Positions 50,543 through 59,574 of a DNA stretch of 64,000 bases are shown here, one piece after another. The stretch spans positions 372,001 through 436,000 of the forward strand of contig NZ_UEYQ01000002.1 of assembly GCF_900492205.1 (NCBI RefSeq), read 5' to 3'. The DNA comes from Ciceribacter sp. T2.26MG-112.2. GTDB taxonomy: Bacteria > Pseudomonadota > Alphaproteobacteria > Rhizobiales > Rhizobiaceae. Position numbers and translations under genes: made by a program. Numbering within the stretch: position 1 is the stretch's first letter; each line of letters opens with the position of its first letter. Below the pieces are notes generated by a model. The model was given only the letters and a program-made list of their open reading frames with translations. It did not search any database and was not told the origin of the DNA.

Positions 50543-50562
50543 CCCGCCGGTCATTCGGCGGG
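50543..50562 (+). repeat. Intercistronic hairpin between gltB and gltD
   Basis: CCCGCCG (50543-50549) and CGGCGGG (50556-50562) form a 7-base-pair stem without T run. In the 93-base gap it may protect the gltB message end or tune gltD expression. A smaller CACGG/CCGTG stem follows at 50575-50587. Confidence 0.5.
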
Positions 50563-50618
50563 GCATTCTTCGGGCACGGGAACCGTGCCGTCCACGAGAT
50601 ATTGAGCAGGATCAGACT

Positions 50619-52073
50619 ATGGGCAAGGTTACAGGTTTTATGGAAATCGACCGGCAGGTGATGAAGTACCAGCCGGCATCCGACCGCATCCGCCATTTCC
50701 GCGAATTCACCATTCCGATGTCGGACGCCGAGGTTACCAAGCAGGCGGCACGCTGCATGGATTGCGGCATTCCGTATTGCCACGGTCCGACCGGTTGCCC
50801 GGTGCACAACCAGATCCCCGACTGGAACGACCTCGTCTACAACAACAAGTGGGAAGAGGCGATCCGCAACCTCCACTCGACCAACAACTTCCCGGAATTC
50901 ACCGGTCGCGTCTGTCCGGCTCCGTGCGAGGAAGCCTGCACGCTGAACCTCGAAGACATGCCGGTGGCCATCAAGACGGTCGAGCAGGCGCTCGCCGACA
51001 AGGCCTATGAACTCGGCTTCATCGTGCCGCAGCCGGCAACGGTTCACACCGGCAAGAAGGTGGCGATCATCGGCTCCGGCCCGTCGGGCATGGCGGCCGC
51101 CCAGCAGCTCGGCCGTGCCGGCCACGAGGTGCATGTGTATGAGCGCGAGACCAAGCCCGGCGGCCTGCTGCGTTACGGTATTCCGGACTTCAAGATGGAG
51201 AAGAACTTCATCGACCGCCGTGTCGAGCAGATGGAAGGCGAAAACGTCACCTTCCATTGTGGCGTCAATGTCGGCGTCGACGTCAAGGTCGAAAAGCTGC
51301 TGTCGGACTATGATGCGGTTCTCTACTGCGGCGGTTCGGAAACCCCGCGCGAGGCCGGTATTCCCGGCGCGGATTTCCAGGGCGTGTATGACGCCATGCC
51401 CTATCTGGTACAGCAGAACCGTCGCGTCGGCCGCGAGAATGTCGACAGTGTCGGCTGGCCGTCCGATCCGATCCTCGCCGGCGGCAAGCACGTCGTCGTC
51501 GTCGGCGGCGGCGATACGGCATCCGACTGCGTCGGCACGGCCTTCCGCCAGGGCGCCGTCAAGGTGACCCAGCTCGACATCCGTCCGCGTCCGCCGGAAA
51601 CCGAGGACAAGCTGGCCGTCTGGCCTTTCTGGGCGACCCGCATGCGCACCTCGTCGTCGCAAGCCGAAGGGGCGATCCGCGAGTTCCAGGTCGGCACCCT
51701 CGAATTCGTCGGCGAAGACGGCGTGTTGACGGGTGTGAAGTGCTGCCAGGTGGACGACAAGCGCAAGCCGATCGCCGGTTCGGAGTTCATCATCAAGGCC
51801 GATCTCGCCTTCATCGCCATCGGCTTCCGCGGTCCCTTCGGCGACGGCGTGCTGAACGAACTCGACGGCAAGCTGACGCTCAACACCGACCGCCGCGGCT
51901 CGACCAATGTCGTTGCCAATGATCGCGACTACAAGACTTCGGTCGACAAGCTGTGGACGGCGGGCGACGTGCGTCGCGGCCAGTCGCTGGTCGTCTGGGC
52001 GATCCGCGAAGGGCGCCAGGCAGCGCGCGCCATCGACGAGGCGCTGATGGGCGCCAGCGTTCTTCCGCGCTGA
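50619..52073 (+). CDS. gltD: Glutamate synthase (NADPH), small subunit
   Basis: The product has 484 residues. It takes electrons from NADPH through FAD and iron-sulfur clusters to GltB. N-terminal cysteines 46, 49, 54 and 60 (RCMDCGIPYCHGPTGCP) and 99, 103 and 107 (VCPAPCEEAC) bind 4Fe-4S clusters. The FAD motif is IIGSGPSGMAAAQQL at about residue 150 and the NADPH motif VVGGGDTASDC at about 297. TAGDVRRGQSLVVWA closes the FAD site. AGGA is 8 bases before the start. It forms an operon with gltB, ended by the terminator at 52092. Confidence 0.96.
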   Translation: MGKVTGFMEIDRQVMKYQPASDRIRHFREFTIPMSDAEVTKQAARCMDCGIPYCHGPTGCPVHNQIPDWNDLVYNNKWEEAIRNLHSTNNFPEFTGRVCPAPCEEACTLNLEDMPVAIKTVEQALADKAYELGFIVPQPATVHTGKKVAIIGSGPSGMAAAQQLGRAGHEVHVYERETKPGGLLRYGIPDFKMEKNFIDRRVEQMEGENVTFHCGVNVGVDVKVEKLLSDYDAVLYCGGSETPREAGIPGADFQGVYDAMPYLVQQNRRVGRENVDSVGWPSDPILAGGKHVVVVGGGDTASDCVGTAFRQGAVKVTQLDIRPRPPETEDKLAVWPFWATRMRTSSSQAEGAIREFQVGTLEFVGEDGVLTGVKCCQVDDKRKPIAGSEFIIKADLAFIAIGFRGPFGDGVLNELDGKLTLNTDRRGSTNVVANDRDYKTSVDKLWTAGDVRRGQSLVVWAIREGRQAARAIDEALMGASVLPR

Positions 52074-52091
52074 AGGACTGCATAAAGCCTC

Positions 52092-52117
52092 AGGGCCGCG
52101 CATGTCGCGGCCCTTTT
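52092..52117. terminator. Terminator after gltD
   Basis: AGGGCCGCG (52092-52100) pairs with CGCGGCCCT (52106-52114) around CATGT, followed by TTTT. The stop of the convergent SGNH gene abuts its right side at 52117. Confidence 0.85.
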
Positions 52118-53298
52118 CATTTCTGCGGGGTTTCGGTCCCTGGAACACGCAAGTCGTCGACGCGGCCGGATGGCGGCGGCGGCAGGGTGCCGTTCTTGAC
52201 CAGCTGGTCGCGGGGCGTGGGAGTTGCTGCGACTGGCAAGGGCGCCGCGCCGAGCAGTTCCGTCGCCCCGTCGAGTTCGGGGTCGAAGAGATCCATCGGC
52301 TGCGTCTTGACGATGTTCTGAATTTCCGACGGCGGCAGATTGATCAGTTCGGGCAGGTTGCTGGCATCGAGGCGGACGAGATCCGGGCTCGTCATGTCGC
52401 CGAGCAGGCGGCGAGCCGATTTCTCGACGTAGAAGGCCAGCTTGCGCTTTCCCGCCGCCGTCAGGTTGATGCCGTCGGTGCCGCGAAGGCGAACCTGCTG
52501 GCCGTTTATGTCCGAGCCGGTGATGATGAAGCGTCCCTCCTGGTCGACGAAGCCGTCCCAGACGTCGATGAACTCCCCGCCGATGCGCTCGACAGCGCGG
52601 CGATAGACGGCGTTGAGCGTTAATGCGTCAGCCGTCATGTTCTGCGGGCGAAAGGCGGGCAAGCCGACCCACAGCAAGGGGATCTTGGCGTCCGTGACGA
52701 TCTTGCCGAAGGCGGTTACGCGCCGCTCGTATTCCTGGAACCACTCCTCGGTGCGGAAATTGAGCTTGCCGGAAGCCGTGACCATCTGCTGCCGGTCGTT
52801 GGCGCCGATGTCGATGATGACGATGGCGGGCTTGGCTTCGGCAATCATGGCCGGCAGTTCCGCCTGCCAGTCATAATAGTCCGTCCTGACAAGACCCGAC
52901 GAGCCGTTGCTGCGCTCGTCGATCACGACGCCGGGCGAGGCTAAGAATGCCTCGGTCAGGCCCGTCGCCAGGCCGTCCGCGACGAAGTCGCCGACCACCA
53001 GGACCTTTCGGGCATTGTCGATCTTCGGCGCCGGCGGTGGCGGTTCAGGCGCTGTCGTGATGCTGGTGACGCTTTTCGTCTGCTTTTTCACCGGGCGCGG
53101 CGGCTTTGCCTTCCGTGGCGGCGGGGGCTCAGGATAGCGTTGCTCGCGCGTGCCGAAAAACAACTCGATCAGATTGCGCGGCTGGCGCGTCTGCTGGGCC
53201 ATGGCCGTGCTGGCAAACACCGACACGGCGAGGAAGGCCAACGCCAACGCGCCGGCCATCCAGCCCCGAGCGCCCATATTTCGCCGCGTCTGCCGCAT
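52117..53298 (-). CDS. Periplasmic SGNH-fold (DUF459-like) protein lacking the usual catalytic Ser and His
   Basis: The product has 393 residues. Residues 1-34 are a signal peptide (LALAFLAVSVFASTAMA). A Pro/Lys-rich linker covers about 55-95. The SGNH domain follows: block I reads VVGDFVADGL (103-105 GDF where GDS is usual), block II Gly135, block III IIDIGANDRQ with Asn167, and block V GTDGINLTAAG with Asp275 but Asn278 where His is usual. So two catalytic residues are replaced and hydrolysis is doubtful. A C-terminal 90-residue tail is Pro-rich. DUF459 proteins are near cell-wall and polysaccharide genes; here a lytic transglycosylase lies directly upstream on the same strand. Confidence 0.75.
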   Translation of the reverse strand: MRQTRRNMGARGWMAGALALAFLAVSVFASTAMAQQTRQPRNLIELFFGTREQRYPEPPPPRKAKPPRPVKKQTKSVTSITTAPEPPPPAPKIDNARKVLVVGDFVADGLATGLTEAFLASPGVVIDERSNGSSGLVRTDYYDWQAELPAMIAEAKPAIVIIDIGANDRQQMVTASGKLNFRTEEWFQEYERRVTAFGKIVTDAKIPLLWVGLPAFRPQNMTADALTLNAVYRRAVERIGGEFIDVWDGFVDQEGRFIITGSDINGQQVRLRGTDGINLTAAGKRKLAFYVEKSARRLLGDMTSPDLVRLDASNLPELINLPPSEIQNIVKTQPMDLFDPELDGATELLGAAPLPVAATPTPRDQLVKNGTLPPPPSGRVDDLRVPGTETPQK

Positions 53299-53373
53299 CC
53301 CGGTGGTCGTCCTATTCGTGCCGCACTATCCGTTCCGGCTGAAGCGGATATGTGAGGCGGGCATGTGCAATTG

Positions 53374-54585
53374 TCAATTGCGCAGCTTGTCGAGCAGATC
53401 CTTCGACGGCTGGCCGTCGGTGGTCATGCCGAGGCGTGTCTGGATGGCGGTGATTGCGGCCCTCGAGCCGGAGCCGAAATTGCCGTCGATCTCGCCATCG
53501 TAGTAGCCGAGCGCCTGCATGCGGCTCTGCAGCTCGAACTTTTCCTTGATGTCGAGGCTGCCATCCGGCCGTGGCCATGCCTGCTGCATGCCGCCATAGC
53601 CCGCGATCTCGTCGGCGAGCAGGCCGACGGCCAGCGCGTAGCTGTCGGCCGCGTTGTAGCGCTTGATGACGAAGAAATTCTTGGTCATCAGGAAGCCTGG
53701 ACCGTTAGCGCCGCCCGGCATCTTCAATTCGGCCCGCTGCGCGCCGTTCTTGAAGCCCTTCCCGCTCGGCCGCACGAAGCCGAGCGCCGCCCATTGGGCC
53801 AGCGTCTTGGTCTTGCCGGCATGGGCGTGACCGCCCTTCGGCATGACCGCCTCGTAGCCCCAGGTCTGGCCTGTCTGCCAGCCGTTCTTCGCCAGGAGGT
53901 TGGCGGAAGTGGCGAGCGCGTCGGGTACAGAGTGCCAGATGTCCTTGCGGCCGTTGCCGTCGGCATCGATCGCATAGAGCAGGTAGCTCGACGGGATGAA
54001 CTGGGTATGGCCCATGGCGCCCGCCCAGGAACCCATCAGGTTCTTCGACGACACGTCGCCATTCTGCAGCATCTTGAGGGCGGCGATCAGCTGGCTCTTG
54101 GCATATTTCGACCGCTTCGAATCGGCATAGCCGAGGGTCGCCAGCGCCCGCGGCACGTGGTGCAGCCGGTCCGGGCTTTCGAGTGCTGCGCCGTAATTGG
54201 ATTCCATCGACCAGATGGCAAGCAGCACATTCCGGTCGACGCCGAAATGGCGCTCGAGCGCGGCCAGCGTCGAGCCGTATTTCGCCGCCATCTCGCGACC
54301 GATCTTCACCGTGTAGGGGTTGACGCGCGAATCCAGGTAATCCCAGATCTGCGACTTGAATTCCGGCTGGTAACGAGCCTTTTCCAGCACGAAGGGATCG
54401 GGCTCCGACACCCCGGCGAAGGCCAGGTTGTATGTCTTCTGGCTGATGCCGCTCTTGGCGGCGGTCGAGTAGAAGCCGTTGATCCATTTCTTGAATCCGG
54501 CGTCTGCCGATGCCGGCCCGGGCAGGAGGCCGGCGGCGATGGAAATGGCAATGGCTCCGAAAAGCCTGCGATTTTGTCTCGTCAT
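53374..54585 (-). CDS. Lytic murein transglycosylase, MltB-type with peptidoglycan-binding domain
   Basis: The product has 403 residues. Residues 1-27 are a signal peptide (AIAISIAAGLLPGPASA). The MltB-like catalytic domain covers about 30-320, with the acid Glu in LAIWSMESNYGAA and the GAMGHTQFIPSSYL segment. Residues about 335-400 are a peptidoglycan-binding type 1 domain (LQSRMQALGYYDGEIDGNFG). It cuts murein glycan strands to give 1,6-anhydro ends, in the periplasm. No lipobox was seen, so it is soluble rather than a lipoprotein. The SGNH protein gene follows by 75 bases, likely cotranscribed. Confidence 0.9.
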   Translation of the reverse strand: MTRQNRRLFGAIAISIAAGLLPGPASADAGFKKWINGFYSTAAKSGISQKTYNLAFAGVSEPDPFVLEKARYQPEFKSQIWDYLDSRVNPYTVKIGREMAAKYGSTLAALERHFGVDRNVLLAIWSMESNYGAALESPDRLHHVPRALATLGYADSKRSKYAKSQLIAALKMLQNGDVSSKNLMGSWAGAMGHTQFIPSSYLLYAIDADGNGRKDIWHSVPDALATSANLLAKNGWQTGQTWGYEAVMPKGGHAHAGKTKTLAQWAALGFVRPSGKGFKNGAQRAELKMPGGANGPGFLMTKNFFVIKRYNAADSYALAVGLLADEIAGYGGMQQAWPRPDGSLDIKEKFELQSRMQALGYYDGEIDGNFGSGSRAAITAIQTRLGMTTDGQPSKDLLDKLRN

Positions 54586-54780
54586 GGGAACATCCCCGCT
54601 CTGTTACGGTTCTTTTCCAGCCCAACTGAAGGCTGTTCAGCCTAGGTTAAGGCAACAGCGTCAACAAAGTCTTTACCATGGTGAAGGGCCTCGTCAAACC
54701 TTTGCGAAATGGTAGAGAATATATAGTAGTGGGCGGGTGCGTATTGAAGGCGCCCTGGCAGAATCCTCGAGGAGGAATGA

Positions 54781-55668
54781 GTGGTTCAACGAAATAGACT
54801 CCGCAAAGCCGTTTTCCCCGTTGCCGGTCTGGGCACGCGCTTTCTTCCGGCTACCAAGGCTGTGCCGAAGGAAATGCTGACGGTCGTCGACAAGCCCGTC
54901 ATCCAATACGTGGTCGATGAGGCCGCGGAGGCCGGTATCGAGCATTTCGTCTTCGTCACCGGGCGCGGCAAGGGTGTCATAGAGGACTATTTCGACATCC
55001 AGTACGAACTGGAACAGACGCTGAAGGCGCGCAACAAGAATGCCGAGTTGACGCTGCTCTCCGGCCTGTTGCCGAAGGCGGGTTCGGCGAGCTTCACCCG
55101 TCAGCAGGAGCCCCTCGGGCTCGGCCATGCCGTCTGGTGCGCTCGCGACATCGTCGGCCGCGAACCCTTCGCGCTGCTTCTGCCCGACATGATCATGCGC
55201 GGCGAAAAAGGTTGCCTCAAGGGCATGGTGGAGCTTTACGACAAGGCTGGCGGCAATATCGTCGCGGTCGAGGAATGTGCGCCCGACCAGACCCATAAAT
55301 ACGGTATCGTCGGCGTGGGCGAGGCGCTCGAGGGCGGCTTCAAGATTACCGAGATGGTCGAGAAGCCCGCCAAGGGAACCGCACCCTCCAATTTCTTCAT
55401 CAACGGCCGCTACATCCTGCAGCCGGAAATCTTCGCCATTCTCGAGACCCAGGAGCGTGGCGCCGGCAACGAGATCCAGCTCACCGACGGCATGCTCAAG
55501 CTCGCCAGGGAACAGGCGTTCGCCGGCTATCACTTCAAGGGCCAGACCTTTGATTGCGGCGCCAAGGACGGTTTCATCCTCGCCAATGTCTCCTTCGCCA
55601 TCGAACGCGCCGATATCCGGCCGATGATCGAAGAACCGCTGAAGGCGCTGCTGGCCGCCCTGAAGTAA
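54781..55668 (+). CDS. galU: UTP-glucose-1-phosphate uridylyltransferase
   Basis: The product has 295 residues. It makes UDP-glucose from UTP and glucose-1-phosphate for polysaccharide and lipid A precursors. The signature [20 protein letters not shown], the [10 protein letters not shown] segment, [10 protein letters not shown], the VEKPAKG lysine motif and [10 protein letters not shown] are present. The start codon is GTG 54781, with GGAGGA 4 bases before; the ATG at 54777 opens a six-codon frame that ends in TAG, and is not the start. A strong terminator follows. Confidence 0.95.
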   Translation: MVQRNRLRKAVFPVAGLGTRFLPATKAVPKEMLTVVDKPVIQYVVDEAAEAGIEHFVFVTGRGKGVIEDYFDIQYELEQTLKARNKNAELTLLSGLLPKAGSASFTRQQEPLGLGHAVWCARDIVGREPFALLLPDMIMRGEKGCLKGMVELYDKAGGNIVAVEECAPDQTHKYGIVGVGEALEGGFKITEMVEKPAKGTAPSNFFINGRYILQPEIFAILETQERGAGNEIQLTDGMLKLAREQAFAGYHFKGQTFDCGAKDGFILANVSFAIERADIRPMIEEPLKALLAALK

Positions 55669-55690
55669 GGACGATCGGCCTTCAAATGAC

Positions 55691-55722
55691 AAAGCCGCGT
55701 CCGGCAAGGGCGCGGCTTTTTT
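55691..55722. terminator. Bidirectional terminator after galU
   Basis: AAAGCCGCG (55691-55699) pairs with CGCGGCTTT (55711-55719), followed by T. It lies 22 bases after galU and 20 bases before the stop of the convergent outer-membrane gene. Confidence 0.88.
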
Positions 55723-55738
55723 ATGCCCGCGGTTGCGG

Positions 55739-57244
55739 TCAGCGCTTGGCGGTCAGTCCGATCGAGGAGGTCAGTACATTGCTGCCGTCCGATCCGCTCC
55801 GCGTCGTGCGCTCGTATTCGACATCGGTCGTCAGGTCGAGGTAGCGGTTGATGCTCCAGGTGAGGCCGGCGCCGGTGGTGTAAGTCGTGGAGTCTTGGGT
55901 TGCCGCGCTGTCCGGATATCGGGTCCATTCCACGGCATTGGCAAGCCGCAAGACGAGATTGCTGCGCAGCTGATGCTGAACCTCGGAATTGAGGGCATAG
56001 ATCACCGAGCCGTTGAGGCCCGCGGTGGTCGAGGGATCGATCGTCGTCGACAGCCCAAGGTCGACATCGGTGCCCTGATGTGGCGACCATGTGACATTGC
56101 CGTCGACGGTGAGCGCTGCGAGATCATCGAGGCGGCTGTCGTCAAATCGCTGGCGTTCGTAGCCTATGCCCAGTTCGCCCTTCAGCTTGTCGCCGAAATC
56201 GGCGGCAATCCCGCCCCTGGCGGCATAGGTGTCGGCGGAGCGGGCGTAGCCGGACGTGTCCTGCTTCTCGTCATAGGTGACCTTGCCGATCGCCACCTCG
56301 ACGAAAGGCGTCAGCGCCGGTGAGATTTCATAACCGATGCGCCCGCGCAACTCGCCGGCCAGGCGATCGCGATCGCTGAGCGACAGGGTGGTGCCGTCGG
56401 AGAGTTCGGCATCGGAATACTGGAAGCGGGTGAGGTCGGCGGCGATCGTGCCGCGCAGCCGGCCGAAATCATGCTCAACGGAGAGGCCGCCGTTATATTG
56501 ATGAATGCCGGACTGGACCGAGGCGCCGGAGATGGCGTTCGGATCATCGCTATCCTCGCGGCTGAAGGCGTATCCGCCCTTGATATGGGCGACCGTATCG
56601 TCGGCAAGATCGAGACGCAGGTCGGCATTGACGTTGGCGCGCGGGTCGGTGGCGCCGTCGCCGGAGAGGTTCTTCTGCCAATAGCCCTCCGCGCCGATGG
56701 TCAACTCGTGGCGGGACCAGTCGGTCGTCAGCGTTCCCTTGAGGCCCGTTTCGGATAAGGTGCGGTTTTCCTTCTCGCCGCCGCTGCTGGTCCGCTCATG
56801 CACGAGCTTCTCGCTGATCGAGGGGCGCAGCACCATGGTACCCAGACGTACACCTTCGCTGCCCGTGTCGCGGCGTGTTCGCAACGCCGTCGGGTCGTCC
56901 AGCGTCGTTTCGCGCAGGTTCTGGCGGACAAGGTCGAGCGGTTGGGTCTCGGCGTCCGGATCCTCCGGGAGCAGTGCGGGGTCGGTGCCGTTTATGTCTG
57001 TCGTGCCGTCGACGCCGGCTGTCGTGGCGGTGGTGGTCGGGTCGACGGTGGTCCCGGTCGCCGTCGTGGCCTGCGGACTGGCAGCAGCGCGGCTGGATGG
57101 CGACGTCCATGTCGTGGACTGCGTCGCAGTCTGTGCCAGTGCTGGTGGGACAAGGCCGAGAACGCCGCAGGCCAGAAGGCCGGCCGACAGGGCGGACATC
57201 TTGCGGCGTGCAGATTCCGCTTCGGTCTTTGCGTTCTCAATCAT
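55739..57244 (-). CDS. Outer-membrane beta-barrel protein (BBP2-like)
   Basis: The product has 501 residues from ATG 57244. Residues 1-37 form a signal peptide (ALSAGLLACGVLGLVPPALA) and residues about 38-100 are Thr/Ser/Pro-rich. From about residue 125 to the end there are roughly 16 to 18 alternating amphipathic strands (LGTMVLRPSISEKLVHERTS; YEISPALTPFVEVAIGKVTY; RYLDLTTDVEYERTTR), ending in LTAKR. This resembles the putative beta-barrel porin 2 family of alphaproteobacteria, whose cargo is unknown. The ribosome site is weak, and the TTG at 57262 is an alternative start. The gene has its own upstream AT-richer region. Confidence 0.78.
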   Translation of the reverse strand: MIENAKTEAESARRKMSALSAGLLACGVLGLVPPALAQTATQSTTWTSPSSRAAASPQATTATGTTVDPTTTATTAGVDGTTDINGTDPALLPEDPDAETQPLDLVRQNLRETTLDDPTALRTRRDTGSEGVRLGTMVLRPSISEKLVHERTSSGGEKENRTLSETGLKGTLTTDWSRHELTIGAEGYWQKNLSGDGATDPRANVNADLRLDLADDTVAHIKGGYAFSREDSDDPNAISGASVQSGIHQYNGGLSVEHDFGRLRGTIAADLTRFQYSDAELSDGTTLSLSDRDRLAGELRGRIGYEISPALTPFVEVAIGKVTYDEKQDTSGYARSADTYAARGGIAADFGDKLKGELGIGYERQRFDDSRLDDLAALTVDGNVTWSPHQGTDVDLGLSTTIDPSTTAGLNGSVIYALNSEVQHQLRSNLVLRLANAVEWTRYPDSAATQDSTTYTTGAGLTWSINRYLDLTTDVEYERTTRSGSDGSNVLTSSIGLTAKR

Positions 57245-57482
57245 CTGGACTTCGCCCGGCAATACTGAAATGCTTACCTAAACGTAAAGTCTAGCGCGCT
57301 TCTACATACACAGGGCAATTCGACCCTAAGCGCATGTTTTCACTGAGCAAACTTCACCCTTGGTAATCAGGTCATATTGTGCGCTTGAAGCACTAATTTA
57401 TGGTTAACAGTTGGTGAAAACGGTGCGCTGTTGGCGGATATGGTCACCGTTCGTCTCAGTCCGCAGGGCCGTGTGCTACAGA

Positions 57483-57752
57483 TCAAAAAGGCTGCGACAA
57501 GTCCAGGTCAAGAGGCTCAACTGGGACTGAGTTCTGATCCGGCATAATTTCGATCCGGACAGGTAGTCGGTAAGTCGGGGTTAGTAATACATCCTTTGGC
57601 CAAATTGCCGCGAATACTTCTTCGATTGTCGCGGAGGGTTCGAACGCAAAACTTTTCACGTACGAATTAGCCGGGTTCCCGTGTTGATCGGCGTGTTCGA
57701 GATAGTGGGCGACGGCGATAAATTTCGATGCTTTGTGGCTCATTCTGTCCAT
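57483..57752 (-). CDS. Small protein of unknown function in an AT-richer pocket
   Basis: The product has 89 residues and is mainly acidic toward the C-terminus. GGAG lies 7 bases before ATG 57752, so translation is credible; ATG 57743 is an alternative. The sequence (KASKFIAVAHYLEHADQHGN; ATIEEVFAAIWPKDVLLTPT) has no signal peptide, membrane helix or motif I recognise. The surrounding 57.3-58.1 kb is less GC-rich than its neighbours and its codon use looks different, which suggests acquired or relaxed DNA. No function is proposed. Confidence 0.5.
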   Translation of the reverse strand: MDRMSHKASKFIAVAHYLEHADQHGNPANSYVKSFAFEPSATIEEVFAAIWPKDVLLTPTYRLPVRIEIMPDQNSVPVEPLDLDLSQPF

Positions 57753-58116
57753 TGCGAATCTCCTTTACAGAGAAGATATCACGACTGTGGAGCCAGCAAT
57801 GGGGTTATCCCCGATATCCGTTCGACGAATTTTTTTCGATCCGCCCCAGCGTCTAGGCAAGCCGTGCCGACCCTTCCGGTTGGTTCACATTCTGGGGCTT
57901 GCGGGTATAGCGTCTATTCCAATATGTTCATTTCTGAACAGCCGACTAAAGCCTTGTGGTTAATGTTTGGTTGCGAAAGCGCGGCTGGCTCAAAATCAGA
58001 GTTTTCAGCCGGAACGAGCGGCTTTTCGCCTCTATGCTGTGCATGAGATGCCCGGGATGGGCGGGTGTCTACGTCATTTTGTGGACATGGGCGGGCAAAA
58101 GCATTAAGGAAACGCT
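57753..58116. other. AT-richer intergenic stretch before kdsD
   Basis: About 364 bases. An open frame on the plus strand (57681-58046) overlaps the small gene and shows no family features or ribosome site, so I do not call it. A hairpin with GGCTG/CAGCC arms occurs near 57,985-58,010. TAAGGAAACG precedes the kdsD start. No operator was recognised. Confidence 0.5.
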
Positions 58117-59112
58117 ATGATCAAGCGCGCTGTAAATCTCGTCGAAGCCGGAGCCATCGAATCGGCTCTCCGGGTGGTCTCAACCGAGCGGAATGGACTG
58201 GACGCCCTGGAGCGGTCGCTGACCGAGAACCTGGCCGGCCCCTTCTGCAATGCGATCAAGGTGATCGGCAGCATTTCCGGCCGCGTGATCGTCACCGGCG
58301 TCGGCAAGAGCGGCCACATCGGCACGAAGATCGCGGCGACCTTCGCCTCGACCGGAACGCCGTCCTTCTTCGTTCATCCCGTCGAGGCCAATCACGGCGA
58401 CTTGGGCATGATCGCCCGTGACGACGTCATCCTTGCCATGTCGTGGAGCGGCGAGAGCACAGAACTGCACGGCATCCTCTCCTATTCGCGCCGCTTCTCC
58501 ATTCCGTTGATCGCCCTTACGGCCGGCGCGACCTCGACGCTGGCGCGCGAAGCCGACATCGTGCTTCTGCTGCCGAAGGAGCAGGAAGCCTGCCCGCACG
58601 GCCTGGCGCCGACCACCTCGACCATCATGCAGCTCGCCATGGGCGATGCGCTCGCCATTGCCCTGCTCGAAGCGCGCGGTTTCACGGCCCATGACTTCCG
58701 CACCTTCCATCCGGGCGGCAAGCTCGGTGCCATGCTCAGCCACGTCTCAGACATCATGCATACCGGAGACAGCATTCCGCTCGTTCCGGTCGGTACCGGC
58801 ATGCCGGAAGCGATCACGGTCCTGTCGATGAAGCGTTTCGGCTGCGTCGGCGTGGTGGACGAGGCCGGCCTCTTGTGCGGCATCGTCACGGATGGCGATA
58901 TTGCCCGTCACCTGAGCGTCAACCTCGGCGAGACATTGGTCGACGATGTGATGACGCGCAATCCGAAGACGGTCAACTCGACAATGCTGGCCACGGCCGC
59001 CATGGGCCTTCTCAACCAGCACAACATCTCGGCGCTGTTCGTCACCGAGGAGGACGGTACGCCGCTCGGCATCGTCCACTTCCATGACCTCTTGAGGATC
59101 GGTGTCGCCTGA
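58117..59112 (+). CDS. kdsD: D-arabinose-5-phosphate isomerase
   Basis: The product has 331 residues. It converts ribulose-5-phosphate to arabinose-5-phosphate, the first step of KDO synthesis for lipopolysaccharide. The SIS domain (about 35-190) has GRVIVTGVGKSGHIGTKIAA, TGTPSFFVHPVEANHGDLGM and LAMSWSGEST. HDFRTFHPGGKLGAML links to two CBS domains (about 210-331). It could be the capsule-specific KpsF copy instead of the housekeeping one; no KDO gene is adjacent. Its stop is part of a palindrome shared with nfeD. Confidence 0.9.
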   Translation: MIKRAVNLVEAGAIESALRVVSTERNGLDALERSLTENLAGPFCNAIKVIGSISGRVIVTGVGKSGHIGTKIAATFASTGTPSFFVHPVEANHGDLGMIARDDVILAMSWSGESTELHGILSYSRRFSIPLIALTAGATSTLAREADIVLLLPKEQEACPHGLAPTTSTIMQLAMGDALAIALLEARGFTAHDFRTFHPGGKLGAMLSHVSDIMHTGDSIPLVPVGTGMPEAITVLSMKRFGCVGVVDEAGLLCGIVTDGDIARHLSVNLGETLVDDVMTRNPKTVNSTMLATAAMGLLNQHNISALFVTEEDGTPLGIVHFHDLLRIGVA

Positions 59113-59119
59113 TCAGGCG
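59106..59119. repeat. Palindrome formed by the abutting kdsD and nfeD stop codons
   Basis: CGCCTGATCAGGCG is a perfect 14-base palindrome with both stop codons (TGA on each strand) at its centre. There is no intergenic base between the convergent genes. Confidence 0.7.
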
Positions 59120-59571
59120 GCCTCTACGATCAAATCCCGGCCATTCCAGGAAACGATCCGGACCTTGGTGCCGGCCGAAATGTCCGGACCGAGAACAGGC
59201 CAGTAGGTGTCGTCGAGGCGGATGCGCCCGTGGCCCTCGGCGATCGGCTCCTGCAGGGTCGCGGTGCGGCCGACCAGGCTCGCGCCGCGCTGGTTGAGCA
59301 GCGGTTCATCGGTCACCAGGTCCGATTTCGACAGGTACCGGCGTCCGAGCAGCGTGGCGACGACCGCCAGCGCGGCAAAGACCAGAACCTGGACCTGCCA
59401 GCCCCAGGCGGCGCTTTCCCACAGCAAGAGCGAAATCACCCCGGTCGCCAGCGCACCAATGCCGATCCACACCAGGAAGACGCCGGGCAGCAGCAGTTCC
59501 GCGCCCAGCAGCAAGAGACCGAGCAGCCACCAACTCCACGGACCCAGTTCGGCGACCATGCGGCTCAGCAT
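59113..59571 (-). CDS. NfeD family membrane protein
   Basis: The product has 152 residues, the short form without a protease domain. Two to three membrane helices at about residues 12-75 (WWLLGLLLLGAELLLPGVFL; VQVLVFAALAVVATLL) precede an OB-fold domain (LNQRGASLVGRTATLQEPIA; ISAGTKVRIVSWNG). NfeD proteins form complexes with stomatin/prohibitin-type proteins in membrane quality control. The stomatin gene lies directly upstream (3 bases) on the same strand, the classic pairing. Its stop TCA abuts the kdsD stop with no gap. Confidence 0.88.
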   Translation of the reverse strand: MLSRMVAELGPWSWWLLGLLLLGAELLLPGVFLVWIGIGALATGVISLLLWESAAWGWQVQVLVFAALAVVATLLGRRYLSKSDLVTDEPLLNQRGASLVGRTATLQEPIAEGHGRIRLDDTYWPVLGPDISAGTKVRIVSWNGRDLIVEAA

Positions 59572-59574
59572 CGC

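Noticed and set aside
54777..54797. ATG directly after GGAGGA upstream of galU
   Set aside because: It opens only six codons before TAG and has no spacer from the ribosome site; GTG 54781 starts galU.
57681..58046. Plus-strand frame of 121 codons before kdsD
   Set aside because: No ribosome site, no family features, and it overlaps a better supported small gene on the other strand.
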